Shown here piece by piece: positions 1 to 10,374 of a stretch of DNA of 64,000 nt. The notes beneath the pieces were generated by a model. That model searched no databases and was not told the DNA's origin. It saw only the letters and a list, made by a program, of their open reading frames with translations. The DNA is taken from contig CM032233.1 of the NCBI GenBank assembly GCA_019009955.1, forward strand, positions 96,504,001 through 96,568,000. The letters run 5' to 3'. Each line of letters begins with the position of its first letter. The first letter of the stretch is position 1. Source of the DNA: Riptortus pedestris. Lineage: Eukaryota; Arthropoda; Insecta; Hemiptera; Alydidae. Position numbers and translations under genes: made by a program.

Positions 1-257
1 TTGTATAGAACCAATCTTATTGTAAATTAAATTTACTATAAATATTGTTCTATACATTTATTCTCTATCTTGACTATTAGCCGAGATATTTGCATTTTTA
101 TTAATTGTGGGCCGATAACGGATGACTAGTTTCCCGCCAAAAGCTAGTTCGGCCCTTTGCCGTAACTGTTTGGCTCTCGTATGGAGATTTCTCTATTGTA
201 TAACTTCACGTGGGAAATCTGCTTAGTTTACGCAGCCCCTGCGTGACGGACTTTTTT
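1..257 (+). mobile_element. HINE-A, type S, 3' part
   Basis: This is the 3' portion of a HINE-A copy cut by the window edge. It has the type S interior (a GGGCCGATAACGGATGA-like module and a GCTAGTTCGG motif) and a complete 3' end: CACGTGGGAAATCTGCTTAG, the ACGCAGCCCCTGCGT hairpin and GACGGAC followed by a T run. It has no coding potential. Confidence 0.85.
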
Positions 258-431
258 ATTTGGAATAAGAAAATATATGGGACAAAGGTATACTAAATTT
301 CGACCGCCAGCATTCATCTTGAAAAATACTCAGATTAGTACAAAATATGCTACTACTGTACTTCGCAATAAAATACTGATAAATAAATAACACTGCACTC
401 CATCTAAATCCTCCCTCAACAGAAATGTTGT

Positions 432-1565
432 TTTTAGCAGATTTTCCTCAGGGGAAATCAGCTATTGAGGTCGTACTCGACGCGATTTTCGAAATGTTTC
501 TTCAAATGTCCATCGATCCTACCTAGAAGATACCGAAAATGATGTCCGTTCAAAACTTTTTTTTTATTTTTTTTTTTATTTATTATTAATGGACACCACA
601 TCGAAGGTGATTTGCCCTTTCAAAAGTAATAACAGGTAACAATAACAAAAAAACATACCTTAACAGCAAGTAACAATAATAAATACCTTAACAACAAATA
701 ATAACAAAAAATACCTTAACAGCAACAGACATATATATACCGTTCAAAACTGTATATATATGTCTGTTACCGCTCTAGCGGTGGCAATTATTGTTTAATT
801 GTAACCAAACTCCATATTTAGTCGTTTTATGTAAAAAGAAAGATGAAGTTCGTTAACGGCTGAAATCGGAAAAGGCGGAGTGGGGTTTAGAGGGGAAGAA
901 TTTCGAAGATTCGGAATATCTCCGTTACTATACGTCGAATCGAAAAATTCTATAGAATTAGGCTTATTGCAAATTTAATTTACTATAATTATTGTTATAT
1001 ACATTTATTCTCTGTTTGATATTAGCATTTTTCAGTTTTCAGCCTTCAGCAAACCCCCACTTCTACTCATGTTACATAAACAATACTCTATTATATCGTA
1101 AACCACATTATTCGAACCTTAAATACCCAATATTTTATTCAAGAGACCTTTATTATACGCGATACATGCAAATCTGTCCTGGTGACTCCCCCCCCCCCCC
1201 CCCCGCCACCGTCTTAAGGTCTTGGACTACTAAACTTTGATTGATTGAGATAACAATTATTCTGACTCCTTACTAATTACAGTACTAGATATAGTAAATA
1301 TTTCTCAATAAAATTAATATGTTATATTCTCATATACTTCAGTAATTGTTTTTCTTTCCGATGTGAGGCTGGCAGACGTGTTTGTTTACATTTCAAACGC
1401 TTCCCGTCGGCAGGTTATTGAAGTTGACTGAAACATTTCTTATTTCCATTTGTTTTTATTCACTTAATATTCACGGTGGTGTTGTGTTACCAGTATGTAG
1501 ATTTATCTATTACTAAACTTCACGTGGGAAATCAGTTTACGCAGCCCCTGTGTGACGGACTTTTT
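432..1565 (+). mobile_element. HINE-A, type L, full length, with nested LINE tail
   Basis: This is a complete type L copy. The 5' end TTTTTAGCAGATTTTCC opens the element and the 3' hairpin (variant ACGCAGCCCCTGTGT) with GACGGAC closes it. A retroposed LINE tail (558-739) interrupts it near the microsatellite position. The long 3' module contains the ATTCACGGTGGTGTTGTG segment that marks type L. The short open frame across 992-1240 is a chance frame running through a poly-C run. Confidence 0.85.
558..739 (-). mobile_element. Nested non-LTR retrotransposon 3' tail with target duplication
   Basis: This insert lies inside HINE-A and is flanked on both sides by the 12-bp repeat CCGTTCAAAACT (546-557 and 740-751), as expected for a target-site duplication. 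On the minus strand it ends in an A/T-rich (TAAA)-like tail preceded by AAATCACCTTCGATGTGGTG. That matches the end of the I-like LINE at 22290-23275 (AAATCACCTTTGATGTGATG then a TAAA tail). It is a strongly 5'-truncated, non-coding copy. Confidence 0.75.
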
Positions 1566-2329
1566 ATGTTTTAAGGTATGCTGAGTAAGGATCTGAAGGC
1601 ATAAAATCCCTATCAGACACCATTATTTGTCAAATATGTGTTTTGGGTTAAAACGTGAGGTGTTTTTCGACATTTAGAGAATTTTTTTATCATAGAAAAC
1701 TTTAACGAAAAATGAAAACATCTTACTCAGTATTATGCAGTGACACAGTTTATAACAGTCTCTTATTTTGATGGTTCTAAAATTCTCTATTTAAGGACCT
1801 GGAATTCAAACGAAAATTAAATGAAACTGAAAAAAGAGCTCGGACTGCGTTTGAAAACATATGTCAACAATTTTTTGGGCAACAAAAGAGCTACGAATTA
1901 CAAATAAATTGCTAATGAATTGCTTTTCTCTTAAAAGGCCGTGGGTTGCAACATGTTATTAGAAATTCATTTTCTGCACTCTCCTCGTTTGGATTTCGTC
2001 CCTCCCAACTTGGGAGCAGTTTCCGATGAACGGTTTCATCAAGCTATAGCCCAAATGGAGAAGAGGTATAACGGTTAATGCAATGAGGAGATGTTTGCTG
2101 ACTACTGTTAGATACTGCAACGGGAGACATCTGATGAAGACTATAAAAGGAAAATATACGCATTGAAGACACATAAAGGTATATTATATTCAGTATTAAA
2201 TATTTTATTACTTGACATATTATTGTAATTATTCGTAAGAAAATGAATGAAGTAAGAAAAAAAAATATACTATTACACTTCTTTTCAAAAACAACCTTCA
2301 CAAAATGGCGCCTGATAGGATTTATCTTT
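1566..2329. other. Stretch without recognisable gene
   Basis: This is AT-rich sequence between HINE-A copies. Short open frames on the minus strand (1959-2382) show no motif I recognise, and they overlap each other. No hairpin, terminal repeat or RNA gene was seen. Confidence 0.4.
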
Positions 2330-2753
2330 CTCAAGGGAGCGAGCGAGGGGATGAGGACGTGATTTTCGAAAAACTTCCTCAATTGTCCATCAATCCTACC
2401 CGGAAATGACGAAAATGAGGGCCGGTATATAAATCGGACATGGAATGGGGGGGGTTTAGAGGGGAGGGGAATTCGAAAATTTTAAATGATTCCGTTATTA
2501 TGAGTCGGATCGTAAAATGTTATAGAACCAAACTTCTTAAACTATTGATGCTCTACAATTGTTGTTCTATGCATTTTTACGTAACACGAGTATTAGGCTT
2601 CAGTAACCCCCTCCCCCCCCCCCCCCCCTTATTCTTCCCATCGGTTTTTTCCCCATATAAATAGAGAATGTGTGGTGAGATTAGATCACAAAATGTGTTA
2701 TAGCGACACATGGGAAATCTGCTTAGTTTACGCAGCCCCAGCGAGACGGACTT
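2330..2753 (+). mobile_element. HINE-A, type M, 5' end decayed
   Basis: The 5' terminus is decayed (TCTCAAGGGAGCGAGCGAGG in place of the palindrome), but the GACGTGATTTTCGAAAA and CATCAATCCTACCC segments remain. The microsatellite is lost. The 3' end is clear: CATGGGAAATCTGCTTAG, an imperfect hairpin ACGCAGCCCCAGCGA and GACGGACTTA. Confidence 0.75.
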
Positions 2754-2862
2754 ATAGTTTTCACACTGCGGTATACTCCCAATCCTACTCATGTCGTAGT
2801 AAAAACTCGAAGCTTTTACGTTTCGAAAAAATTCTACTTTTGAGGCTGCATCGCTGGGAAGT

Positions 2863-4130
2863 ATTTTCATTGGGAGGACTTCAGCTATTTGCTCCCGCGG
2901 TTGGAATGTTTGTTGGTTTGCAAATTTTTGATGGAAATGCGTCCATCTTCGTCAGGCAATAAATATGATTGGAATATCCATAAAGCCCCCTGACGTCAGT
3001 TGTGGCCAATGTCTTTATGGAAGATCTCGAATCGTCAGCCTTAGAAAAATGGGCATTGAAACCCAAATTATGGCTTAGATACGTAGAAGACTGTTTCATA
3101 ATTTGGCAACACGGCAAAGAAAAACTAATGAATTTCTTTAATTTCATGAACAAGCAACACCCACAGATCAAGTTCGCCATAGAATGAGGAAATGAAGGGA
3201 AATTACAGTTTCTTGATCTTTTAATAATTAAGGAAGGCAATGATAGATTCAGCGTACAGAAAACCAACAGGTACAGGTAGATATCTGAATCTCTCATCCC
3301 ACCACTGCCCAGCCCAAAAACATGGTATCATCTATACGTTAGTAAACAGAGCTATTTCATTAAGTAGCAATAAAACGCATTTAAAAAATGAAATAATACA
3401 GTTGAAAGAAGAACTCCTCTACTACGGCTACAAAAAATGGAAGTAACATGAGTATTAAGAAATATTAAGAAGAAACTTGATACCAAGATTCAACAAAACA
3501 TTGAAAACGCTCAAGTTAAACCATTGAGCAACGTAACGCTTCCTTATATAGCGGGGACTTCAGAAAGACTGGCAAGAATACTTCAAAAATATAATTTACA
3601 AGCAGTATTCAGGCCACATAAAGTATTCAACGAATATTTAAAGAGCCCAAAAGACACCCAGATTTTGCAAGATAATGGAGTATATATGATACCGTGTGAT
3701 TGCGGTAAGGTTTATGTGGGACAGACAGGTAAAAAGATTGCTACAAGAGTCTGCCAACACATGGCTGATTTAAACATAACAGGACAAAGACATCCGCCAT
3801 AGCTAAACACGCAAATATTTGTCCTCACCAAATTAAATTTGACGAGACAAAGGTTTTACACAGAGAGGACCACCTCGGTAAAAGATTAGTCCTGGAAGCT
3901 TTAGAAATAAACAAGAGAACAAATACTATAAACGGCGTGGACCGTGTCATACTTTCCGAAACGTGGAAAGCCATACTAAAATAAAACTCCAAAACATATG
4001 ATTAATTGAAGTAGCTATTCCAATCATATTTATTGCCTGACGAGAATGGACGCATTTCCATCGGAAATTTGAAAACCAACAAACATTCCAACCGCTGGAG
4101 CAGATAGCCGAAGTCCTCCCAATGAAAATT
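2863..4130 (+). mobile_element. Penelope-like retroelement, 5'-truncated, flanked by inverted repeats
   Basis: A decayed Penelope-like coding region (about 2999-3981) is bounded by two roughly 110-bp segments in inverted orientation. The left arm (2863-2972) contains CGGTTGGAATGTTTGTTGG and CGTCAGGCAATAAATATG. Both recur reverse-complemented in the right arm (4020-4130). Penelope-like elements are known for complex flanking repeats in direct or inverted arrangement, so the arms are probably part of the element. The upstream two thirds of the reverse transcriptase are missing, as in ordinary 5'-truncated insertions. Confidence 0.8.
2999..3981 (+). pseudogene. Penelope-like reverse transcriptase / GIY-YIG endonuclease remnant
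   Basis: The polyprotein of Penelope-like elements joins a telomerase-related reverse transcriptase to a C-terminal GIY-YIG endonuclease that nicks target DNA. Here 3002-3187 encodes the palm end, with FMEDLE and LRYVEDCFIIW; the usual YVDD box reads YVED. An in-frame stop follows at 3185, then KLQFLDLLI in the same frame. A shift leads to the thumb segment (3240-3446: YRKPTGTGRYLNLSSHHCP). Next comes the endonuclease (3524-3802) with YMIPCDCGKVYVGQT and the arginine of ATRVCQH. A second shift after 3800 restores the C-terminal LEALEINKR. At least two frameshifts and one stop make this copy inactive. Family assignment is firm; the exact clade is not. Confidence 0.85.
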
Positions 4131-4307
4131 ACGAAAAAACTTTATTCCAATCTTATATACCAAATATTATTTGCAAAGATACCTTTATTGCGCGGGATAC
4201 ATGCAAATTCGTTGGGCGATGATGGCATCAATTAAGATTTGATGTATGTTATACCAGCACGTGGGAAATCTGTTTAGTTTACGCAGCCTCTGAGTGACGG
4301 ATTTTTT

Positions 4308-5030
4308 TTTTCAGAAGTGTTATCTATTTGGAAAGCTTCCTTGAACATGCTACGACTTTCTTCCCTCTACCCTTATCTTATTTATTATTACTATATTCGT
4401 AATATGTTTCACTACATTATAATCACTTTAATTTTACGTTTTGTTCAATTTCTTGTCTTGGCTATCATTAAAATTATGATAACATTTGAGAGCGTTTTAT
4501 GTAAGCACTTTGAAAGTCTGCTGAAACGAGCGAAGCATAAGTGGTTATTTCAAGGAAGATGTTATAACCAAGTGAAGTGATTTATTCATTTGCTTGAGCC
4601 AATACATGGTATTTAGCGGGTTAAAATTCCTTAGGAGTCGGTCTCCTGGTAGCCTGGATGCCTCAACCTCGTTTCTGGTTGCCTAGAACTGTCACAGCAG
4701 GCGCCTCTTCCCAGCCCTCTCAGCGTATTTAATCCATTTATTTCACAAATTATGTGACGGAAGATCAAGATGAAAAAAAATATCTGAATGGTTATTTTAT
4801 TTCCCGACTAGGTTAGCTTACATTTGACGTATGTTCAGGAACACAATACTGAGGTACGTAAACGTATTTAACGCGTAAACTAAGTACATTTTCCCACTTA
4901 CTGGAATATGAAACGTTAATGGCCTTATCTTACTATCTGTTCTTTATTTATCCCCAGTATGTGCCCTATGTAAAAAGGAATTAAACTTTTTAGTGAGGCT
5001 TGAGATGTTCATTAATTTAAGTACTTAAAG
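4308..5030. other. Stretch without recognisable gene
   Basis: An open frame at 4317-4580 is rich in Ile, Leu and Tyr, as AT-rich DNA produces by chance, and shows no motif. A slightly GC-richer segment lies at 4630-4740. No RNA gene or repeat terminus was seen. Confidence 0.4.
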
Positions 5031-5330
5031 TAGAAATCGGATGAGTAGAAGTGAGGGTTACAAAAGGCTGAAACAAAAAAATACAAATAACTCCATTAAT
5101 ATTCGAGGTTTAACTCGTATTAGGAGAAAACATTACTCGAATGTGTATTCTTCTAACCGTAGTTGTAGACACGTACAATTCCCAAAATATTGGTGATTTA
5201 AATTTTTCCTACATATACTAACCAAGATATTTGAAATTTTTGAATTATCTAAACGCCTTCCACTGGTTCGATTTCAGCCACTAACTAACTAAAAAATCTC
5301 CATCAATACAACCTCAATAGCTGATCTTGA
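5030..5330 (-). mobile_element. HINE-A interior fragment, degenerate
   Basis: Minus-strand HINE-A landmarks are present in eroded form: GATGAGTAGAAGTGAGGGTT, then TCGATTTCAGCCACTAAC and ACAACCTCAATAGCTGAT. Both termini are missing or decayed. Confidence 0.5.
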
Positions 5331-5351
5331 CTTTTTATGTGATACTACCCA

Positions 5352-6005
5352 TTTTAGCAGATTTCCCTTAAGGGAAATCAACTATTGAGGTCGTACTCAT
5401 GACGCGATTTTCGAAAAATGTCTTCAAATGCCCATCGATCCTACCCGGGAGATGACGAAAATGAGGTCCATTCAAAATTATATATATATTTGTCTGTTAA
5501 CACTCTAGCTGTCGCAATTTTGGTTTAATCGTCACCAAATTCGGTATTTAATCGTTTTATGTAAAAAGAAAGATCAAGTTCGTTAAAGGCTGAAATCGGA
5601 CCAGTGGGAGGGACTGGTCCGATTTCAGCCTTAGAGGGGGGGGGTAGAGGGAGGAATTTCGAAAATTTGTAATATCCGTTACTATACGTCGGATCGAGAA
5701 ATTGTATAGCACCAATCCTATTGAAAATTAAATTTACTATAAATAGTATTATATAAGTTTATTCTCTATTTTGAATATTAACCGAGATATTTGCATTTTT
5801 ATTAAGTGTGTGCAGGTAACAGATGAAGTCGGTTCTATTCGGGACTTTCCACCGAAGCTAGTTGGGCCGTTTCCGTAACTGTTCGGCTCTCTTGAAATTG
5901 GTTTAGAGACTGGTTACTACTGTTATTAGTAGGCAGATTTCTGTATTGTAAAACTTCATGTGGGAAATCTGCTTAGTTTACGCAGCTCCTACGTGACCGA
6001 CTTTT
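5352..6005 (+). mobile_element. HINE-A, type S, full length
   Basis: The 5' end TTTTAGCAGATTTCCC runs into a perfect GATTTCCCTTAAGGGAAATC palindrome. The microsatellite is short (about six AT units near 5480). The 3' end has GTGGGAAATCTGCTTAG, a hairpin variant and GACCGAC before a T run. The length of about 650 bp is typical of type S. Confidence 0.9.
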
Positions 6006-6204
6006 ATGAAATGGATCCAAAAGTGCTGTCCAAACGAAATGAACCTGTTGAAATTAATAATTTCATTACATTTTTGTTGTTGCTCACTCAATACATTTTT
6101 AGCTACATCTTTGGGATTTCATAAAAGATCTCCTTATTATGAACATTCGAGTGATATTACTCATTTAATGTAAGAAATTAGCATGTGTTAAATAAAACGG
6201 CATT

Positions 6205-6295
6205 ACTAAAGCCAACACAGGACATATATGCAACGAACAATCTGACTTACTAGCCAAAGAAAATTCTGTAAATGTTAACCTTGTTGCTTTCTGGC
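6205..6295 (+). pseudogene. Non-LTR retrotransposon RNase H remnant
   Basis: Conceptual translation gives KAHTGHICNEQSDLLAKEN, which resembles the conserved KAHxGxxGNExADxLAKxA motif near the end of the RNase H domain in I- and R1-like non-LTR retrotransposons. RNase H removes the RNA template after reverse transcription. The sequence ends abruptly at about 6295, next to the candidate LTR, and matching downstream LINE sequence seems to resume at about 7440. No intact frame remains. Confidence 0.55.
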
Positions 6296-6299
6296 TGCG

Positions 6300-7200
6300 G
6301 CAATAGGCAGTGGGAGCTGTAAGAGAGGACCAAATCACTAACAAGAATTTAGGAAGGGTTCACCAACAACCGACTCTAGGCCAAAACTAAATATATATAA
6401 ATTTATTTATAATCAAATATTCACTAATAATAAATATTAATCAAAATGTAGAGTCACCTTTTAATAATATAAAGGGGAACACTTGTCTCTACTTAATACT
6501 ATATTACAATTAAAACACTTATCTGTTTTTATAGTTCTCTATGAGACTCTGGCGTGAGAGATAGTGCAGGCGAGAAGTAGTCTGGCTAAGGCAGGCTGGA
6601 GGCTGAAGGATTACTGAGATGTAAACGGACCAGGGTTCTGCCTCTAGAGTATCTGAGATATGACTGCTTTAAATCCTTCGCGACATCGCCCTTATATAGA
6701 CTTAGCCGATGTCGCCCTTATATAGGCTGAGCCGATGTCGCCCTTATATAGGCTGAGCCGATGTCGCCCTTATATAGGCTGAGCCGATGTCGCCCTTATA
6801 TAGGCTGAGCCGATGTCGCCCTTATATAGGCTGAGCCGATGTCGCCCTTATATAGGCTGAGCCGATGTCGCCCTTATATAGGCTGAGCCGATGTCGCCCT
6901 TATATAGGCTGAGCCGATGGCGCCCTTATATAGGCTGAGCCGATGTCGCCCTTATATAGGCTGAGCCGATGTCGCCCTTATATAGGCTGAGCCGATGTCA
7001 CCCTTATATAGGCTGAGCCGATGTCGCCCTTTGACCCCGCCGATCAAAATATGCTCAAAAAGAGTATTTAACGGGAAATTATTATCGAAATTCATCCGTA
7101 ATATTAATTAGTGTATCGACGTTAAGAGCTGTGTTGTTATAATGTTATTATGCTGTGTTGTTATAATGTTATTATAAAAATCCATTGGCGTTATCTACTA
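6300..7200 (-). mobile_element. Candidate LTR (minus strand) with amplified TATA region
   Basis: Read on the minus strand, an upstream region (about 7200-7030) leads to a TATATAAGGGCG box. A leader of about 350 bp follows, with TATAAA-like and A-rich polyadenylation-like stretches near 6400-6540. This resembles a retrotransposon LTR promoter (U3, TATA, R/U5). The segment interrupts LINE-derived sequence. No TG...CA ends or target duplication could be placed with confidence, so the exact borders and the LTR call are inferences. Confidence 0.35.
6680..7030. repeat. 26-bp tandem array carrying TATATA boxes
   Basis: One divergent unit (6680-6705) is followed by twelve near-identical 26-bp units from 6706 to 7017 and a partial thirteenth to 7030. 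Each unit contains CGCCCTTATATAGGC, which is partly palindromic and reads TATATAAGGGCG on the minus strand. Units differ by only one or two bases (for example GATGGC near 6918 and GTCACC near 6998), so amplification is recent. There are no unique spacers. Confidence 0.95.
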
Positions 7201-7439
7201 AAATATTAGAGCACATGATGACAACTCCAAATTGGATAAAACCTTTATTTAAAGGTAAAACTATTCATTTAAGTATTCATAAATAATAACCTTAATGTGC
7301 TTTGTACTGGCATTATTCAGAATATAAAATATATGGTCATTTGTGATTGGTTTATGTAATGCAATGTCAGATTCATTACAACCTACACATTACATTAAAT
7401 TACTCACAAAACGACTTTTGAAAGAACGATTTACTGATT

Positions 7440-7680
7440 TATTGGACCCAGAATAGGCGAACACAGCAAACGGTAAACATCTATATGACTTCATTAAAAC
7501 TATACACGAAAGAAAACAAATGAATCACATAAATGAACTGCTTACTAAAGTACTAACTGGACTTGGATAAATGGTTTCCGTTTGATTAGCAACAATACGT
7601 GTGACTGTGATAACGAATCTGAACAAACTTTTGACCACATAATGTACTCATGTATACTTTATGACAGACACGGACGACAT
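7440..7680 (+). pseudogene. Non-LTR retrotransposon C-terminal zinc-motif remnant
   Basis: The translation contains CDCDNESEQTFDHIMYSC followed by a DRHGR-like stretch. This matches the C-x-C...H...C zinc-binding tail found after RNase H in several non-LTR retrotransposon clades. Stops and shifts occur throughout. It probably belongs to the same element as the RNase H piece at 6205-6295, now split by the candidate LTR. It ends where a minus-strand HINE-A begins. Confidence 0.55.
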
Positions 7681-7684
7681 TAAG

Positions 7685-8260
7685 AAAAAAGTCCGTCACG
7701 CAGGGGCTGCGTAAACTAAGCAGATTTCCCACGTGAAGTTTTACAATGGAGAAATTTCAGAATAGAGTCAAATAATTACGGAAACGGCCCGAACTAGCTC
7801 TTGACGGAAACTCACGACTAGACCCGAAGTTAGCCGATCTCATCTCAGAAGCTGAAAAAGATACAAAATAAATGTATATAACATTATTTATAGTAAATTT
7901 AATTTGCATTAAGATTTATTTTATATAATTTTTCGATCCGACGTATAGTAACGGAGATATTTCGAATTTTCGAAAATCCTCCCCTCTAAACCCCCCTCCC
8001 ACTGTTCCGATTTCAGCCATTAACGAACTTGATCTTTATTTTTGCATAAAACGTTTGAATATCGAGTTTGGTAACGATCAAACGAAAATTGCGACCGCTA
8101 GAGCGTTAACAGACAAATATATATATATATATAATTTTGAACGGACCTCATTTTCGTCATCTCCTGGGTAGGATCGATGGACATTTGAAGAAATTTTTCG
8201 AAACTCGCGTCATGAGTACGACCTCAATAGCTGATTTCCCTTAAGGGAAATCTGCTAAAA
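7685..8260 (-). mobile_element. HINE-A, type S, full length
   Basis: Both ends are intact: GTCCGTCACGCAGGGGCTGC at the left (3' end) and GATTTCCCTTAAGGGAAATC with TGCTAAAA at the right (5' end). The microsatellite near 8117 is short. The interior is type S, shortened around 7800-7860. Confidence 0.9.
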
Positions 8261-8356
8261 CATAGTTCTTCCGAACGGAGTTTGGCCAGCTACTAAACTG
8301 CAATTATTGTTTGAACACAATTATGACTTTGTGGCCTCCTTAAAATCTTTAAATTG

Positions 8357-8573
8357 TTTATTAACGTCCATGTTTTGCAACTAAGGCTAATTGGGAAGGG
8401 TTATCTACAGGTTACCACCCTCTTCTAGCCAGGGTGGGACTAAGGATTTTATTTAATGAATTCCTTCACTAAATAAATTCCTGTTGCCCAGGCGGGAATC
8501 GAACTCGCCGCTCTAGGATTACCATGGGAGATTAAAGGCAACGCTTTAACTCACACGACTAACCTGAGACCCT
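8357..8573 (-). mobile_element. tRNA-derived SINE
   Basis: On the minus strand the tRNA-like head carries a degenerate A box (near GTGTGAGTTAAAGCG) and a B box close to GAGTTCGATTCCCG. A body containing CACCCTGGCTAGAAG and a 3' segment reading AACCTGTAGATAACCC follow, then an A/T-rich tail. SINEs are transcribed by RNA polymerase III and mobilised by LINE enzymes. Related copies lie at 13854, 34897, 59694 and 62455. A possible short duplication (CTTTAAATT / CTTAAATT) flanks it. Confidence 0.75.
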
Positions 8574-8579
8574 TAAATT

Positions 8580-9194
8580 CTTAGAGTTTAGCTGAACTGA
8601 TGCCTTTATATTACATTTAAATATCAATTTTATTATTTCCATTTTATTGTTTCTATTTCCTTATTATTTTTCCACATATTATTATTAATATTTACTGTTA
8701 CATAATCGTTAATTTCATTTACTTCTTTATAATAATTTGATTTTATTTATTTTTTAAAATATAACAATTGTAATTTGATTTGATGCTGTTTAAAAGAAAA
8801 AAAGGAAATTATACTTATATACCATGTATTATCATTAATGTTGGAGTAAATTCCTATACTGCAGTATAGAAAACATTAAAACAAAAATAAAACGGCATTA
8901 AAAATTTGAAAACATGATCTTAATCCAAATCCAGTCATATAGGTAAATTAAAATCACGTTTCAAGGAAATATTCTGTTGTTGTACAAGTAACAAAAATGA
9001 TTAAATGGTTTATTTTGTATATAGTGAAGAAGTTATGGTAATACACATAATTTCAAAGACAAATTGGATTGTCTGTAAAAAAAAAAAAATGTAAATAATT
9101 TCAACTCATTATACACCAAAAAAAAACAATAATAAGAATGATAAGATCAGCAAGTTTTAATTTTCACCCTAATCTAAAGCCACTCTCATAATTA
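8580..9194. other. AT-rich stretch without recognisable gene
   Basis: This is low-complexity AT-rich sequence with poly-A runs near 9077 and 9117. No long open frame, hairpin or repeat terminus was seen. Confidence 0.4.
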
Positions 9195-9745
9195 CTCAAT
9201 TTTTCTTCAAATGTCCACCGATCCTACCCAGGAAATGACGAAAATGAGGTCCGTTCAAAACTATATATAAATATATATATATATTTGTCTGTTACCGCTC
9301 TAGTGGTCACAATTATTGTCTTATCGGTTCCAAACTTGATATATAATCGTTTTATACAAAAAGAAAGATCAAGTTTGTTAACGGCTGAAGTCGGACCAGG
9401 GGGAGAATTTCTAAAATTCTTAATATCTCCGTTATTATGGGTCGGGTCGAAAAATCGATAGCACCAATCTTATTAAAAATGTAATGTTCTATAAATTTAG
9501 TTATGTACAGTTTTTCATTATCTTGATTAATAACTGAGATGTATGCATTTTTTAGTTATCAGTCTTCAGTAAAGCCCCACTCCTACTCATCTCGTATTAA
9601 CAATATTCTATTATGTTATGAAGCACTTTATTTGAAGCTTAAATACCAAATATTGTTCTCATTGAAAGTTTTGAGATAAATGCAAATACGGGGCGTACGT
9701 GGGAAATCGGCTTAGTTAACGCAGCCCCTGTGTGACGCGAACCTT
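9195..9745 (+). mobile_element. HINE-A, 5' end missing
   Basis: Similarity starts inside the element at TTCTTCAAATGTCCACCGAT, so the palindromic 5' end is absent. A short, impure AT tract lies at 9263-9288. The 3' end has CGTGGGAAATCGGCTTAG, hairpin variant ACGCAGCCCCTGTGT and a GACG remnant. Confidence 0.8.
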
Positions 9746-10370
9746 TTGAGTTATGCGAGATACCAATATACTCTCAGCAGGCACTGACGATGGAGCGCTG
9801 ACTCTGAAAGTGGACTTTGGATAAATTAAAACACTAGTAGAGGACAAGGCCTTTTTATTGATCCTATACCAAGATACTATTCAATAAGGGTTCCAAACGG
9901 GTATTTCCATTGAATTATGAAAACCGCACTTTTTCGCGATTACAATACTTCGTAGTAAAGTAAAACACGATTAGTAAGAACTAAGGATAACAGAGTTCAT
10001 AACATCTAGTTAATTGATTCTCTTCCTTCCATCTCGGTAATTATCAGAACTTCCTAGGATCCTGAAATTTGGGTTAAAGCCAACAGTTCGAGGATAAGGA
10101 ATGATGAGGGGGATTCCCAAAGTTCAAGACTTGGAAGCAGACTGACCATCAGTGGAAGATTTAAGTCAGTTTTCCCCCTCAGTTCTGAATCCCTCAAACA
10201 AGAGAGTAAATTTATATAATTCTCTACACTTGTTCGTTGTACTTTATTACGTACAGTAGAGTGGGTTATTTTATATAAAATACATATTAGTTTTTATTTA
10301 CACAAATGCAGTTAAATATTGTGATGATTATAAACATTTCAACCAATCTCATAATAAGTGATATTATATA
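9746..10370. other. Stretch without recognisable gene
   Basis: The segment begins with CAGGCACTGACGATGGAGCG, similar to GGGCACTGACGATGAAGC at 22839 in the 3' region of the I-like LINE, so part of it may be old LINE 3' sequence. No coding frame is recognisable. Confidence 0.35.
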
Positions 10371-10374
10371 CGTT

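Larger units (their letters stand above)
2754..4307 (+). mobile_element. HINE-A, type M, split by a Penelope-like element
   Basis: HINE-A interior sequence (ATCCTACTCATGTCGTAGTA) appears at about 2782-2830. It resumes after the Penelope insertion at about 4137 with ATACCAAATATT and continues to a 3' end at 4307 (CACGTGGGAAATCTGTTTAG, hairpin variant, GACGGA then a T run). The Penelope-like element therefore landed inside an existing HINE-A fragment. Confidence 0.6.

Noticed and set aside
992..1240. Secreted small protein (hydrophobic N-terminus then Pro run)
   Set aside because: It lies wholly within the HINE-A type L interior; the Pro run comes from a poly-C tract.
6680..7030. CRISPR-like regular repeat array (also 54279-54757)
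   Set aside because: Units are contiguous with no unique spacers, and the surrounding sequence is eukaryotic.
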